Shown here piece by piece: positions 9,575 through 17,376 of a stretch of 64,000 bases of DNA. The notes under the pieces are model-generated. The model did not search any database. It was not told the origin of the DNA and saw only the letters and a list, made by a program, of their open reading frames with translations. Location: the NCBI GenBank assembly GCA_002354735.1, contig DEMD01000010.1, forward strand, positions 62,001-126,000, read 5' to 3'. Each line of letters starts with the position of its first letter. Position 1 is the stretch's first letter. The translations under genes and the position numbers were made by a program. This stretch comes from Gammaproteobacteria bacterium UBA2679 (lineage in GTDB: Bacteria; Pseudomonadota; Gammaproteobacteria; Pseudomonadales; Oleiphilaceae).

Positions 9575-11218
9575 GTGAAAATTCGTCCAATTCAGTTCTC
9601 CACCTTCGTCAGTGATATCGCACCGGCTTTGAAACAGGCAGGCGCCATCCACTTTGGTGTGGAGCGCGAATGCCTCCGCTGCGACAAGGCGGGCATGATC
9701 GCGCAGACCGATCATCCCACGGCGCTTGGCGCCACCCTCACTCACCCGCTTATCACCACAGACTATTCCGAAGCGCTGCTCGAGCTGATTACGCCGCCGC
9801 TCGACACAGCCGAGGGCTTGCTGGACTCCCTCGAGCGCATTCACCGCTATGTTTCGCAGAACCTGACTGAGGGCGAGACGCTCTGGCCTGCCAGCATGCC
9901 CTGCAAACTCGATGGCCCCAACAGTATCAGAATTGCTGAATACGGCCCGTCCAATATCGGGCAGATGAAGCATATTTATCGGCGTGGCCTCGAGACCCGC
10001 TACGGTCGAACCATGCAGAGCATTGCCGGTCTGCATTTCAACTTCTCGCTGAGCGATGAATTCTGGTCGAGCTATCTGGCGGTCGCGGGCTCCACGCTCG
10101 CACCACCGCCACGCGTTGCAGCGGAGAACGGCTCCCAGAGCAATGACGACATGCTCCGATCCGAGGCTTACTTCGGCCTGATTCGCAATTTCAGACGCTG
10201 GTCGTGGTTGCTCATGTATCTGTTCGGCGCCTCGCCAGTGGTCGACAAGAGCTTTCTCCAGAACCAGTCGCACAAGCTGACAGACCTCGGCAACGACAAT
10301 TTTGGCCTGCGCTGGGCTACGTCCTTGCGCATGGGTGACATCGGCTACAAGAACAACGCCCAGGATTCACTCAACATCTGCTTCAACCATCTGGACTCCT
10401 ATACCCAGACGCTCTACAACGCCACACATACACCGTATGCGCGTTATCAGGCGATCGGGATGAAGAAGGATGGTGAATACCTGCAGCTCAACACACACAT
10501 ACTGCAGATCGAAAACGAATACTACAGTTCGGTGCGCCCGAAGCGGGTGACACGTAGTGGTGAGAAGCCAACGGCAGCACTGAGGCGTGGTGGTGTTGAA
10601 TATATCGAGGTTCGCTGCCTCGATATCAATCCCTTCCTGCCACTGGGTGTCGATCCCGAGCAGGTAAGCTTCATGGAGCTCTTTCTGATTACCTGCCTGT
10701 TCGCCAAAAGCCCCTACATCAGTATCGAAGACTGCAATCACATTGACTCGAATTTCGCGAGCGTGGTCAATGCGGGCCGTCTTCCAGGGCTGGAGCTTTC
10801 GATTCCGGGCGATGATGGTTACGAAAATGTGTCACTGAACCTGTGGGGACACGCCATTCTTGATGCCATGCAGGAGACGGCTGAGCTTATAGCGGGCGAT
10901 GTGGCCGGGCGGCGGGCCGAAGATTATTCACGTGCGATCGGTATGGCGCGGCGACGTCTTGACGATGCTGCGCTGACACCCAGTGCAAGAGTGCTGGAAC
11001 AGCTGGAAAACAAGCGCTTCATCGACTGGGGCCTTGAGCTTGCTTTGCAGCATCAGACAGAACTGCACGCCCAGCGCTGCGATGCAGAAGATCGCCAGCG
11101 TTTTGCCGAAGCAGCGCGGCAGTCAATCGAAGATGCCGCGGCCATCGCCGCGGCTGATGAAGTCGACTTTGACACCTTCCTTGAAAGTTATATGTCCGAT
11201 CAGCCCGTGAGCGGTTAA
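9575..11218 (+). CDS. gshA: Glutamate-cysteine ligase (class I)
   Basis: A 547-residue enzyme that joins L-glutamate and L-cysteine in the first, rate-limiting step of glutathione synthesis. The N-terminal block FGVERECLRCDKAGMIAQT, TDYSEALLELITPP, LWPASMPC and the GLHFNFSLSDEFW segment are hallmarks of the gammaproteobacterial GshA type; E. coli GshA is 518 residues. Start codon is GTG at 9575, after AGGGGTCAGGTCA. No gshB lies nearby. Two glutathione S-transferase genes are found about 3-4 kb downstream, consistent with glutathione use but not in the same operon. The Rmf-like gene starts 112 bases after the stop. Strong family assignment over the whole length. Confidence 0.96.
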   Translation: MKIRPIQFSTFVSDIAPALKQAGAIHFGVERECLRCDKAGMIAQTDHPTALGATLTHPLITTDYSEALLELITPPLDTAEGLLDSLERIHRYVSQNLTEGETLWPASMPCKLDGPNSIRIAEYGPSNIGQMKHIYRRGLETRYGRTMQSIAGLHFNFSLSDEFWSSYLAVAGSTLAPPPRVAAENGSQSNDDMLRSEAYFGLIRNFRRWSWLLMYLFGASPVVDKSFLQNQSHKLTDLGNDNFGLRWATSLRMGDIGYKNNAQDSLNICFNHLDSYTQTLYNATHTPYARYQAIGMKKDGEYLQLNTHILQIENEYYSSVRPKRVTRSGEKPTAALRRGGVEYIEVRCLDINPFLPLGVDPEQVSFMELFLITCLFAKSPYISIEDCNHIDSNFASVVNAGRLPGLELSIPGDDGYENVSLNLWGHAILDAMQETAELIAGDVAGRRAEDYSRAIGMARRRLDDAALTPSARVLEQLENKRFIDWGLELALQHQTELHAQRCDAEDRQRFAEAARQSIEDAAAIAAADEVDFDTFLESYMSDQPVSG

Positions 11219-11330
11219 ATTGATTAAAATCCATACAGAAAGAGACCTGATCCACAGAAAGATTGGTGAGCCTCTGAAACAATACGTTGCAGAATGTAAT
11301 CACCAACCCCCTTTCATGTTGAGGTATACA

Positions 11331-11543
11331 ATGGGACGGTCGGATTCAGCCGGATGGCAGATCGAAACATTGGAGAAGGCCTATGATCAGGGCCTTATGG
11401 CAGGAAGCCTGGGCATGACCTCGAAGAAATGCCCGTATGTCAGCGAAGTCGCGTCAGCCGCCTGGGAAGCCGGTTTCGAAGACGGCCAGCTTGCTGCCCC
11501 TGCCAAGCGCCGCACACCAAAACCGAAGTTCCTCGATATCTGA
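11331..11543 (+). CDS. rmf: Ribosome modulation factor (Rmf)-like protein
   Basis: A 70-residue basic protein. Residues about 11-55 (ETLEKAYDQGLMAGSLGMTS, then KKCPYVSE and AAWEAGFEDG) align with E. coli Rmf, which has LERAHQRGYQAGIAGRSKEM followed by CPY and WLGGWREAM; the CPY core and the Tyr-Gln-Gly / Ala-Gly spacing are kept. Rmf binds the 30S subunit in stationary phase and drives formation of inactive 100S ribosome dimers. I chose the ATG at 11331, with GAGG 6 bases upstream; the frame is open to a TTG at 11220 but that extension does not resemble the family. The C-terminal tail KRRTPKPKFLDI is extra. It follows gshA and may be cotranscribed. Assignment is from one short motif region. 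Confidence 0.72.
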   Translation: MGRSDSAGWQIETLEKAYDQGLMAGSLGMTSKKCPYVSEVASAAWEAGFEDGQLAAPAKRRTPKPKFLDI

Positions 11544-11559
11544 ATGCGTTGGCTCGAAT

Positions 11560-11991
11560 CTAGCGCTGGACAATAAAGTTATTGAACAGCAGGTCCGTGA
11601 TCGGCTTCTTTGTCGTTTCCTTTTCGAGCCCCGCATTCAACAAGGTCAGCGCCTCAAGTCTCAGCGCATCCTTGGCCGCGGAAGAGCCCATAGCATCCTG
11701 GGTCTGCTTGCTGAACAATAGCACCAACTCGTTACGCAACATCGGCATGTGCTGATTCACCAGTGCTGCAGCCTGATCTGTGTCCGTCCGCAAGGCGACA
11801 TCCACCTTGAGATATCTCACCCGCTCGCTCGGCTCCTGACCGTAATTGAGCACGAACGACGGCTTCATATCGATATAGGCGACCTGCTTGAGGGCTTCCG
11901 ACTCCTCTTCGGCAACAGCAGGCACGGCGACTACCTGCAGCGCCGCAAGAATGGTCGTTAGTGCCAGGAATTGGCGTAGCCTTGTTAGCAT
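11560..11991 (-). CDS. Exported FliL-like protein
   Basis: A 143-residue protein with a signal peptide (MLTRLRQF, hydrophobic stretch, cut after AVA before EEES). The rest follows the FliL pattern: PSFVLNYG, RYLKVDVALRT, NQHMPMLRNELVLLFSKQT, a helical middle and an end with ITDLLFNNFIVQR, where FliL proteins have VLFTxFVxQ. FliL controls the flagellar stator, but FliL of flagellar operons is anchored by an N-terminal membrane helix and sits between flagellar genes. No flagellar gene is nearby, so this is a stand-alone homologue of uncertain role. The start at 11991 gives a normal signal peptide; longer starts at 12009 or 12057 do not improve it. Divergent from dsbB. Confidence 0.75.
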   Translation of the reverse strand: MLTRLRQFLALTTILAALQVVAVPAVAEEESEALKQVAYIDMKPSFVLNYGQEPSERVRYLKVDVALRTDTDQAAALVNQHMPMLRNELVLLFSKQTQDAMGSSAAKDALRLEALTLLNAGLEKETTKKPITDLLFNNFIVQR

Positions 11992-12085
11992 AATTGTTGA
12001 ACCTAACATTGTTGTCACACAAGAAAAGATTGGTAAATGATCTGTATCGGTTACCATGATTCTAGTTCAAAACAAAGGATCTGCT

Positions 12086-12757
12086 ATGCCTATCACCAGC
12101 CCTGGAACGCCGGCGTTCTCCCCCGGTCCATTGCAGCGTATTCTCACGGGCCGCCTGTTTTACGTGTTGCTGCTACTCACCGTTGCTGGTCTTTTTGCTT
12201 TCGCATTGTACCTGCAGTATGTAAAGAATCTTGAGCCCTGTCCGCTCTGCATGGCACAGCGTGTCGCCATGATCGCAATGGCCGTTGCAGCTGTATTCGG
12301 CCTGTTGCTGCCGTCGATGGTCAGCATGAATGGTGAGGTGCACCGCAGTCACAGTAATCTCTCCTGGCTGCAGGTTTTCTTCACGATTCTGGCTTTGCTG
12401 TTCGCACTGGCTGGCGCAGCGCTTGCCGCACGGCAACTCTGGTTGCAGAGCCTGCCGCCCGAGCTGGTCCCGGCCTGTGGTCCAGGTATGGACTATATGC
12501 TTGAAGTCTTTCCGATGTCGGAGGTCATCAGCATGATGCTGCATGGCTCAGGCGAATGCGCCGAAGTTCAGTGGAAATTCCTCGGCCTCTCCATTCCCGG
12601 CTGGACCTTTATTGCCTTCACCATATTTGCCCTCGCGTTTCTGGCGCGCCTCATCGCGGTGATGCTTCTCAAGAACGCTTTGGGTCGCCTGCAGGCGCAG
12701 GTAACAACCGGCCAACCAACAACGACGCCACGCAATCGCAGCCAGTCGCACTTGTAA
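12086..12757 (+). CDS. dsbB: Disulfide bond formation protein B
   Basis: A 223-residue inner membrane protein with four predicted helices that reoxidises DsbA and passes electrons to quinones. The first periplasmic loop has the CPLC pair (Cys52, Cys55, in EPCPLCMAQR) and the second has Cys131 (PACGPG) and Cys158 (GSGECAEV), the four cysteines needed for activity. About 45 residues longer than E. coli DsbB because of an N-terminal tail, a longer loop after helix 2 (MNGEVHRSHSN) and a C-terminal basic tail. The ATG at 12086 has AGGA 6 bases upstream. The rsd gene follows 198 bases on; Pseudomonas also keeps a dsbB-type gene beside algQ (rsd), supporting both calls. Confidence 0.93.
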   Translation: MPITSPGTPAFSPGPLQRILTGRLFYVLLLLTVAGLFAFALYLQYVKNLEPCPLCMAQRVAMIAMAVAAVFGLLLPSMVSMNGEVHRSHSNLSWLQVFFTILALLFALAGAALAARQLWLQSLPPELVPACGPGMDYMLEVFPMSEVISMMLHGSGECAEVQWKFLGLSIPGWTFIAFTIFALAFLARLIAVMLLKNALGRLQAQVTTGQPTTTPRNRSQSHL

Positions 12758-12955
12758 GGGCTGTAAGCAGTCCTCTATAGTGCGCTTATGCTGTGCTTTT
12801 AATGCACGGAAAAGTGTGTTGTCCTGCGCCGGGTGTTCTTTGCACAGGACATACAAAAAGTTACAACTATTCAGATGCTTGCTGAGTACACTTACAAAAA
12901 AAATGTGCTGCTGGACGTCCAGTACCGCCTTGACGCGAAGACCAGGGGAAAAGAC

Positions 12956-13429
12956 ATGTTGAAAAAAGCTGATTCAGCGAAGCAGAAGTGGGGCGGCATA
13001 GATACCTCCATCGACCGCTGGCTGTCAGACCGCAAGAATCTCATCGTCAGATACTGCGACCTTATCGATACCAAGTCCTTCGATTCCTGCGAAGTGGCAG
13101 TCAACAAGTACCGTTCATTTTGCCAGGTTCTGCTCGACTACGTTTCTGCTGGTCACTTCGAAATCTATGACCGCCTGGTTGAGGAAGCCGAATCCTTCAA
13201 GGACGGTAGCGAAGCGCTGGCCACTGAGCTCTACCCCAAAATTCAGCTCACTACAGAAGCAGCACTCGACTTCAATGACACCTTCGACAAGATGCCTGAA
13301 GAGATGGAGGCTATTGAAGAATTGAAGCCACGACTATCCGAGCTTGGCCAGCAGCTGGAAGACCGCTTCGAAATGGAAGACCTGCTCATAGAGAAGCTGC
13401 ATACAGCTCATGCCGGCCAGGTCGCTTAA
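12956..13429 (+). CDS. rsd: Regulator of sigma D (Rsd/AlgQ family)
   Basis: A 157-residue protein; E. coli Rsd is 158. Shared signature: the SIDRWLSDRKNLIVRYCDLI helix, FCQVLLDYVSAGHFEIYDRL (compare E. coli FCQSLVDYLSAGHFSIYERI) and the C-terminal LEDRFEMEDLLIEKL. Rsd binds the primary sigma factor in stationary phase and shifts RNA polymerase to alternative sigma factors; AlgQ is its Pseudomonas counterpart. The ATG at 12956 follows AGGGGAAAAGAC and fits the family length; the longer frame from 12833 has no good start. Together with the Rmf-like gene 1.4 kb upstream, this stretch holds two stationary-phase switches. The last 20 bases overlap the start of the WD40 lipoprotein gene, suggesting coupled translation. 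Confidence 0.93.
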   Translation: MLKKADSAKQKWGGIDTSIDRWLSDRKNLIVRYCDLIDTKSFDSCEVAVNKYRSFCQVLLDYVSAGHFEIYDRLVEEAESFKDGSEALATELYPKIQLTTEAALDFNDTFDKMPEEMEAIEELKPRLSELGQQLEDRFEMEDLLIEKLHTAHAGQVA

Positions 13430-14423
13430 GACCTTCAGGTTCTGGTCTCGCTCTATTGTCATCGCCCTGATGACGGCGCTCGTCTCTGCCTGTACACCCG
13501 GTCCCGAGCGCATCGATGTCGTCGCCGACAAAGGTGTGCTGTCAGGCACGCTTAGCGCCGATGGCAAGTTGCTATTGATAGGCTCCGTGCATCATGGTGG
13601 CAGTCTCTGGTCTACCGCCCCTGCAGAGCGTCTGTTCGACTGGAATCACACTGCTGGCAGCTTCAGCACCCTGCGTGCCGTTGGTCTTTCACCCCCTGAT
13701 GCTGCCGCACCGACGGCTGTGACCGTGGAGGAGAAGGCCGTCTCGGTCTGGGATCTCAACTCTGGACAGTCCAAGGGCTTTTACGCCGTACCCGCCGTGG
13801 TGGAGTCCATCGTCGTCTCCAGTGACGGCCGGTCGGCGATAGCAGGTCTGCGTGATTCGCGCGCACTGCATATCGATCTGGCCAGCGGTGCGAGTCGCTA
13901 CGAATTTGCCCACTCTGCCATCGTCAATGCGGTGGATATCGATCAGCGCAGTCAGCGCGCCATAACGGGATCGGAGGATCGGCGCGCGCGGGTCTGGTCC
14001 CTCGGCGATGGCAAAATGATCAGCGAGTTCACCCATGGCAATCAGGTCAGCGCCGTCGCGCTCAGTGCCGATGGCAGCCTGGCTTTCTCGTCCGCCCAGC
14101 GTGAGGCTTCTGTCATCTGGGATGCCGCAAGTGGTGAGACTGTTTCGGTAGTCGATCTTGGCTACGAACTGATCACCAGCGCAAGATTCGCCGACGATCG
14201 CAGCACACTCCTGTTGGGTAGCTTTCAGGGCGATATTTATCGAATAGACGTTGCTAGCGGTCAGGTCCTGCAACACTGGGCCGCCAGAGCGACTTCGCTG
14301 TTCGAGCGCAACGCCAGTAGGGTTGTGCTGTCAGTAAGCTATCGCGCTGGCAGTGCCGGACAGACTATTGTGGCGGCGGTGTCGAACGGCACAGTGCAGC
14401 ATTTTCAACTCACCGCGCCTTAA
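13410..14423 (+). CDS. WD40-like repeat lipoprotein
   Basis: A 337-residue lipoprotein: basic start, hydrophobic stretch and lipobox LVSAC (Cys28). The rest is built from repeats of about 40 residues of the WD40 beta-propeller kind, for example GVLSGTLSADGKLLLIGSVH, SIVVSSDGRSAIAGLRDSRA, NAVDIDQRSQRAITGSEDRR with ARVWSL, and SAVALSADGSLAFSSAQ with SVIWD. I count about seven blades, one propeller. It probably sits at the outer or inner membrane and binds other proteins; no catalytic residue was seen. The start overlaps the end of rsd by 20 bases in another frame, and it converges with a glutathione transferase gene 16 bases away. Function unknown. Confidence 0.82.
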   Translation: MPARSLKTFRFWSRSIVIALMTALVSACTPGPERIDVVADKGVLSGTLSADGKLLLIGSVHHGGSLWSTAPAERLFDWNHTAGSFSTLRAVGLSPPDAAAPTAVTVEEKAVSVWDLNSGQSKGFYAVPAVVESIVVSSDGRSAIAGLRDSRALHIDLASGASRYEFAHSAIVNAVDIDQRSQRAITGSEDRRARVWSLGDGKMISEFTHGNQVSAVALSADGSLAFSSAQREASVIWDAASGETVSVVDLGYELITSARFADDRSTLLLGSFQGDIYRIDVASGQVLQHWAARATSLFERNASRVVLSVSYRAGSAGQTIVAAVSNGTVQHFQLTAP

Positions 14424-14439
14424 GGCACGGCAGGGCCGC

Positions 14440-15099
14440 TCAGCGCTGTATCATTGTTTGCCCACTCCTGACAATTTCATCGGCGTCAGGACGCTTCGGA
14501 ATATCTATACCTTTCTTAGCCGCTGGCCGCTCATAGATGGCGTCGACCCAGCGCTGCAGGGCTGGCATGTTCTCAATTTCCACTCCGGACCAGCTATGCG
14601 TTCGCACCCAGGCCCAGTTCGCGATATCGGCGATGCTGTAGTCGCCGGCGAGGTATTCGTTATCGCTTAGCTGTCGATCCAGCACACCGAACAGGCGACG
14701 AACCTCGTTCTGATAGCGGTCGATAGCTGGCTGGATCTTCTCGGGGAAATAGCGGTGGAATACGTTCGCCTGCCCCATCATCGGGCCGACGCCACTCATC
14801 TGAAACATCAGCCACTGAACAACCCGTGATCGCACCTTCGTCTCCTGCGGCATGAACTGCCCGGTCTGCTCGGCCAGATACATCAAAATGGCACCCGACT
14901 CGAAGACGACGAAATCATCGTTGGCCTTATCGACGATGGTCGGGATACGGCCGTTGGGATTCAGCTTCAGATACTCAGGCCCTTTCTGCACGCCCTTGCG
15001 CAAATCGACCGGGACCACGGTGTAGTCCAGCTGCATTTCTTCGAGCGCTATGCTGACCTTGTGACCATTCGGAGTCGGCGCTGTGTAGAGTTCGATCAT
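14440..15099 (-). CDS. Glutathione S-transferase, YfcG/Ure2p-like
   Basis: A 219-residue protein with an N-terminal thioredoxin-like domain ([32 protein letters not shown] with the cis-Pro, and [12 protein letters not shown] with the Glu-Ser that binds the glutathione gamma-glutamyl group) and an all-helical C-terminal domain ([12 protein letters not shown]). The TPNGHK start matches E. coli YfcG, a glutathione-dependent disulfide reductase with no catalytic cysteine. Its start overlaps the stop of the upstream transferase gene by 4 bases (ATGA), so the two are one translationally coupled pair. The real substrate is not known. Confidence 0.92.
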   Translation of the reverse strand: MIELYTAPTPNGHKVSIALEEMQLDYTVVPVDLRKGVQKGPEYLKLNPNGRIPTIVDKANDDFVVFESGAILMYLAEQTGQFMPQETKVRSRVVQWLMFQMSGVGPMMGQANVFHRYFPEKIQPAIDRYQNEVRRLFGVLDRQLSDNEYLAGDYSIADIANWAWVRTHSWSGVEIENMPALQRWVDAIYERPAAKKGIDIPKRPDADEIVRSGQTMIQR

Positions 15100-15707
15100 G
15101 CCTTTGCGCTCGCTCTCGACTTCATGGCTTCGTGCCAGCGTCTGGTATTCACGTGCTGCTCACCGAGGCGAATGTCGTTGACCTTGGAAAAGTCGAGCGC
15201 GCAGTAGGCGCTGATATCGGCGATGCTGTAATAGTCGCCGACGAGGTATTCGTTATCAGCGAAGTGCTTTTCCATTCGTTCGATGAAATCGTGTACGCCC
15301 TTGCGACACAGCTCGCCCCATGCTGGCACCTGCGTCTTGAACTTGGCGAAATATGAGCTGGTATGCTGGAAGCACATCCCGGTCGGCATGAAGAAGTTGA
15401 GTTCGACGAAACGGTTCCATTGCTCGACCAGCGCCTTCTCCTTGGGATTCCGACCATAGAGCGGTGGCTCGGGCTGTAGCTCTTCGAAGTAACGGCAGAT
15501 CGCCAGGGTTTCAGCGATGTGGGTACCATCGTCCAGTTCGAGCACCGGGACCAGTCCGAATGGACTGATAGCCCTGAATTCTGGCGTTCGGTTTTCACCG
15601 GTCTGGAGGTTGATCTCCTTGTATTCGATATTGCTGATGCCTTTTTCGGCGAGAAAGATTCTGACACGCCGCGGGCTGGGCGCAATTTTCATTTCGTAGA
15701 TGAGCAT
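15096..15707 (-). CDS. Glutathione S-transferase family protein
   Basis: A 203-residue two-domain transferase: thioredoxin-like part with [32 protein letters not shown] and the [12 protein letters not shown] glutathione-binding helix, then a helical part with [23 protein letters not shown]. The N-terminal active position is occupied by Ser (APSPRR), as in theta/beta-like groups. It is the first gene of a pair with the YfcG-like transferase, overlapping it by 4 bases. Both use glutathione made by GshA, whose gene lies 4 kb away. Substrate unknown. Confidence 0.9.
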   Translation of the reverse strand: MLIYEMKIAPSPRRVRIFLAEKGISNIEYKEINLQTGENRTPEFRAISPFGLVPVLELDDGTHIAETLAICRYFEELQPEPPLYGRNPKEKALVEQWNRFVELNFFMPTGMCFQHTSSYFAKFKTQVPAWGELCRKGVHDFIERMEKHFADNEYLVGDYYSIADISAYCALDFSKVNDIRLGEQHVNTRRWHEAMKSRASAKA

Positions 15708-15818
15708 TATTGTTGTGTCCTATTGCGGGATACTGGGTCACTGATGACCGACGGTCAGTTGCAATATGGCAAAGATGGACGATAGCCGCAATGATGGCTG
15801 CAACCGACAGTGCAGACC

Positions 15819-16022
15819 CTATCGATCGACTTCTGCATCCGGATCTTCGGCGTCGTCATGCGTGGACTTGTAGCGCTCCCAATCCTCCCAGTCATGCGGA
15901 GTACCTGCATTAGGCTTCCTGATCTTTCGCGCGCGCGCCTTGGAATTTTCCGCGAGCGTATGCTCTTTCTCCTCTTCTTCCTCGAAGCCGTGCTTCTTCA
16001 TGAAATCGCTTGGGCTGATCAT
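15819..16022 (-). CDS. Small acidic hypothetical protein
   Basis: A 67-residue protein I do not recognise. It begins MISPSDFMKKHGFEEEEEKE, has a basic middle (KARARKIRKPN) and ends with an acidic tail (HDDAEDPDAEVDR). No membrane segment, signal or cysteine. The ATG at 16022 has GGAG 6 bases upstream, which is a good ribosome site and the main reason to accept it; a start 4 codons earlier is less likely. It is divergent from the DUF898 gene across a gap holding a perfect inverted repeat. Charged composition suggests a nucleic-acid or protein binding peptide, but this is guesswork. Confidence 0.6.
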   Translation of the reverse strand: MISPSDFMKKHGFEEEEEKEHTLAENSKARARKIRKPNAGTPHDWEDWERYKSTHDDAEDPDAEVDR

Positions 16023-16107
16023 CTCGCTCTCCAATGAATTTGCTACAGGGAGATACGACGCAGCGTGGGCGAAGACTCACCATCGGCGAATTCTGGCTAC
16101 CCAAGGC

Positions 16108-16132
16108 AATTGCAAAATCCCGTTTTGCAATT
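16108..16132. repeat. Perfect 10-bp inverted repeat in a divergent promoter region
   Basis: AATTGCAAAA (16108-16117), 5-base loop TCCCG, then TTTTGCAATT (16123-16132). It lies 86 bases from the small acidic gene's start and 113 bases before the DUF898 start. There is no T-run after it, so it is more likely a regulator's operator than a terminator. No known regulator consensus was recognised. Confidence 0.6.
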
Positions 16133-16245
16133 CAGCGACAGACGGTAACGGCAGGTAACCAAAACGAATTGTGCGTAGCGTCACCGAGGCCTATCGTGCA
16201 AACCTTAATTTATCTTCATGTCTAACGACAGTTAAGGAGGCATCC

Positions 16246-17376
16246 TTGAATTATCCAGCCGCGCCTACCGTAGGTGGCGCAATACTCACAGGTTCAGAGG
16301 CTCAGCCTTCCGCGGTCGTTCCCGCTGCACAGACAGCGCAGCGAGTAGTCCCAGGTCATCGCCACCAGGTCCGGTTCCATGGCAATGGCGGTGAGTTCTT
16401 CCGCATCTGGATCGTCAACCTTGTGCTGAGTATCCTGACTCTCGGCATTTATTCAGCCTGGGCGAAAGTCCGCACCAACCGCTATTTCTACGGCAATACC
16501 GAACTGGCCGGCAGTCACTTCGAATACCTGGCCGAACCAATGCAGATCCTGAAAGGCCGCCTGGTCGCCGTTGCGCTGTTCACCCTGTTCGGTATTGCCT
16601 CGGAGTTCATGCCGCTGCTGTATATTCCATTGATGATTGCGTTCTACCTGGCAATCCCACTCATCATCATGACGTCCTTGCGCTTTGCAATGAAGATGAC
16701 GGCCTGGCGTGGCATTCGCTTCAGCCATCGCGGAACTGCAGGCAGCGCGTACGTTACCTTCCTGTTGTTGCCACTGCTGATTCCATTCACGCTGTTCCTG
16801 ATCGTGCCCTACATGGCACTGCGTCAGAACAAGTTCGTATTCGACAATGTCTGGTTCGGCCGCAGCAAATTCGAACTGAACATTGGTGCAGGCGTGTTCT
16901 ACAAGGTCTACGGTATCGCTACAGTATTGTTCCTGGTGTTCGGTGGGGCCCTGGGCTTCATGGTCGCGTCTAACACGGCTGGCGTGGGCGAAGAAGCCGC
17001 TGCGGCCTGGAGCGCCGATAACATGGGCTGGATCATCGGCTCTACCTTTGTACTCATGTTCGCCATTTTCACCTATATCAGTGCTGCCTTGGCTCGCGCT
17101 GTCATTAACGCCTTAACCGTCGAAAAGCACGGTTTCGAGAGCACGATCACCACGCCGTCGCTGGCCTGGGTGCTGATCAGCAATCTCTTCATCGTATCAC
17201 TCACACTTGGCCTGGGTGCGCCTTGGGCACAGGTGAGAATGGCTCGATATCGCGCCGAAACCACGACGCTGATAGCCGACGGCAGCATCGATGATTTCGT
17301 CGCTGCACAGCAGTCTGAAATCAGTGCAGTTGGTGAAGGCGTGAGCGATATCTTCGAAGTAGACATCGCGCTGTGA
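16246..17376 (+). CDS. DUF898 (YjgN-like) integral membrane protein
   Basis: A 376-residue membrane protein of the DUF898/YjgN family. After a hydrophilic 40-residue N terminus come RVRFHGNGGEFFRIWIVNLV and LTLGIYSAWAKVRTNRYFYGNTELAGSHFEYL, a strong family signature that recurs near the end as LTLGLGAPWAQVRMARYRAETT; about six to eight hydrophobic helices lie between. The start is TTG at 16246 because AAGGAGG ends 5 bases ahead; in the same frame the upstream region gives no better start. The stop overlaps the GTG start of the M48 protease (GTGA), so the two are translationally coupled, an arrangement repeated in other proteobacteria. The role is unknown; a membrane platform for the protease is a reasonable guess. 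Confidence 0.87.
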   Translation: MNYPAAPTVGGAILTGSEAQPSAVVPAAQTAQRVVPGHRHQVRFHGNGGEFFRIWIVNLVLSILTLGIYSAWAKVRTNRYFYGNTELAGSHFEYLAEPMQILKGRLVAVALFTLFGIASEFMPLLYIPLMIAFYLAIPLIIMTSLRFAMKMTAWRGIRFSHRGTAGSAYVTFLLLPLLIPFTLFLIVPYMALRQNKFVFDNVWFGRSKFELNIGAGVFYKVYGIATVLFLVFGGALGFMVASNTAGVGEEAAAAWSADNMGWIIGSTFVLMFAIFTYISAALARAVINALTVEKHGFESTITTPSLAWVLISNLFIVSLTLGLGAPWAQVRMARYRAETTTLIADGSIDDFVAAQQSEISAVGEGVSDIFEVDIAL

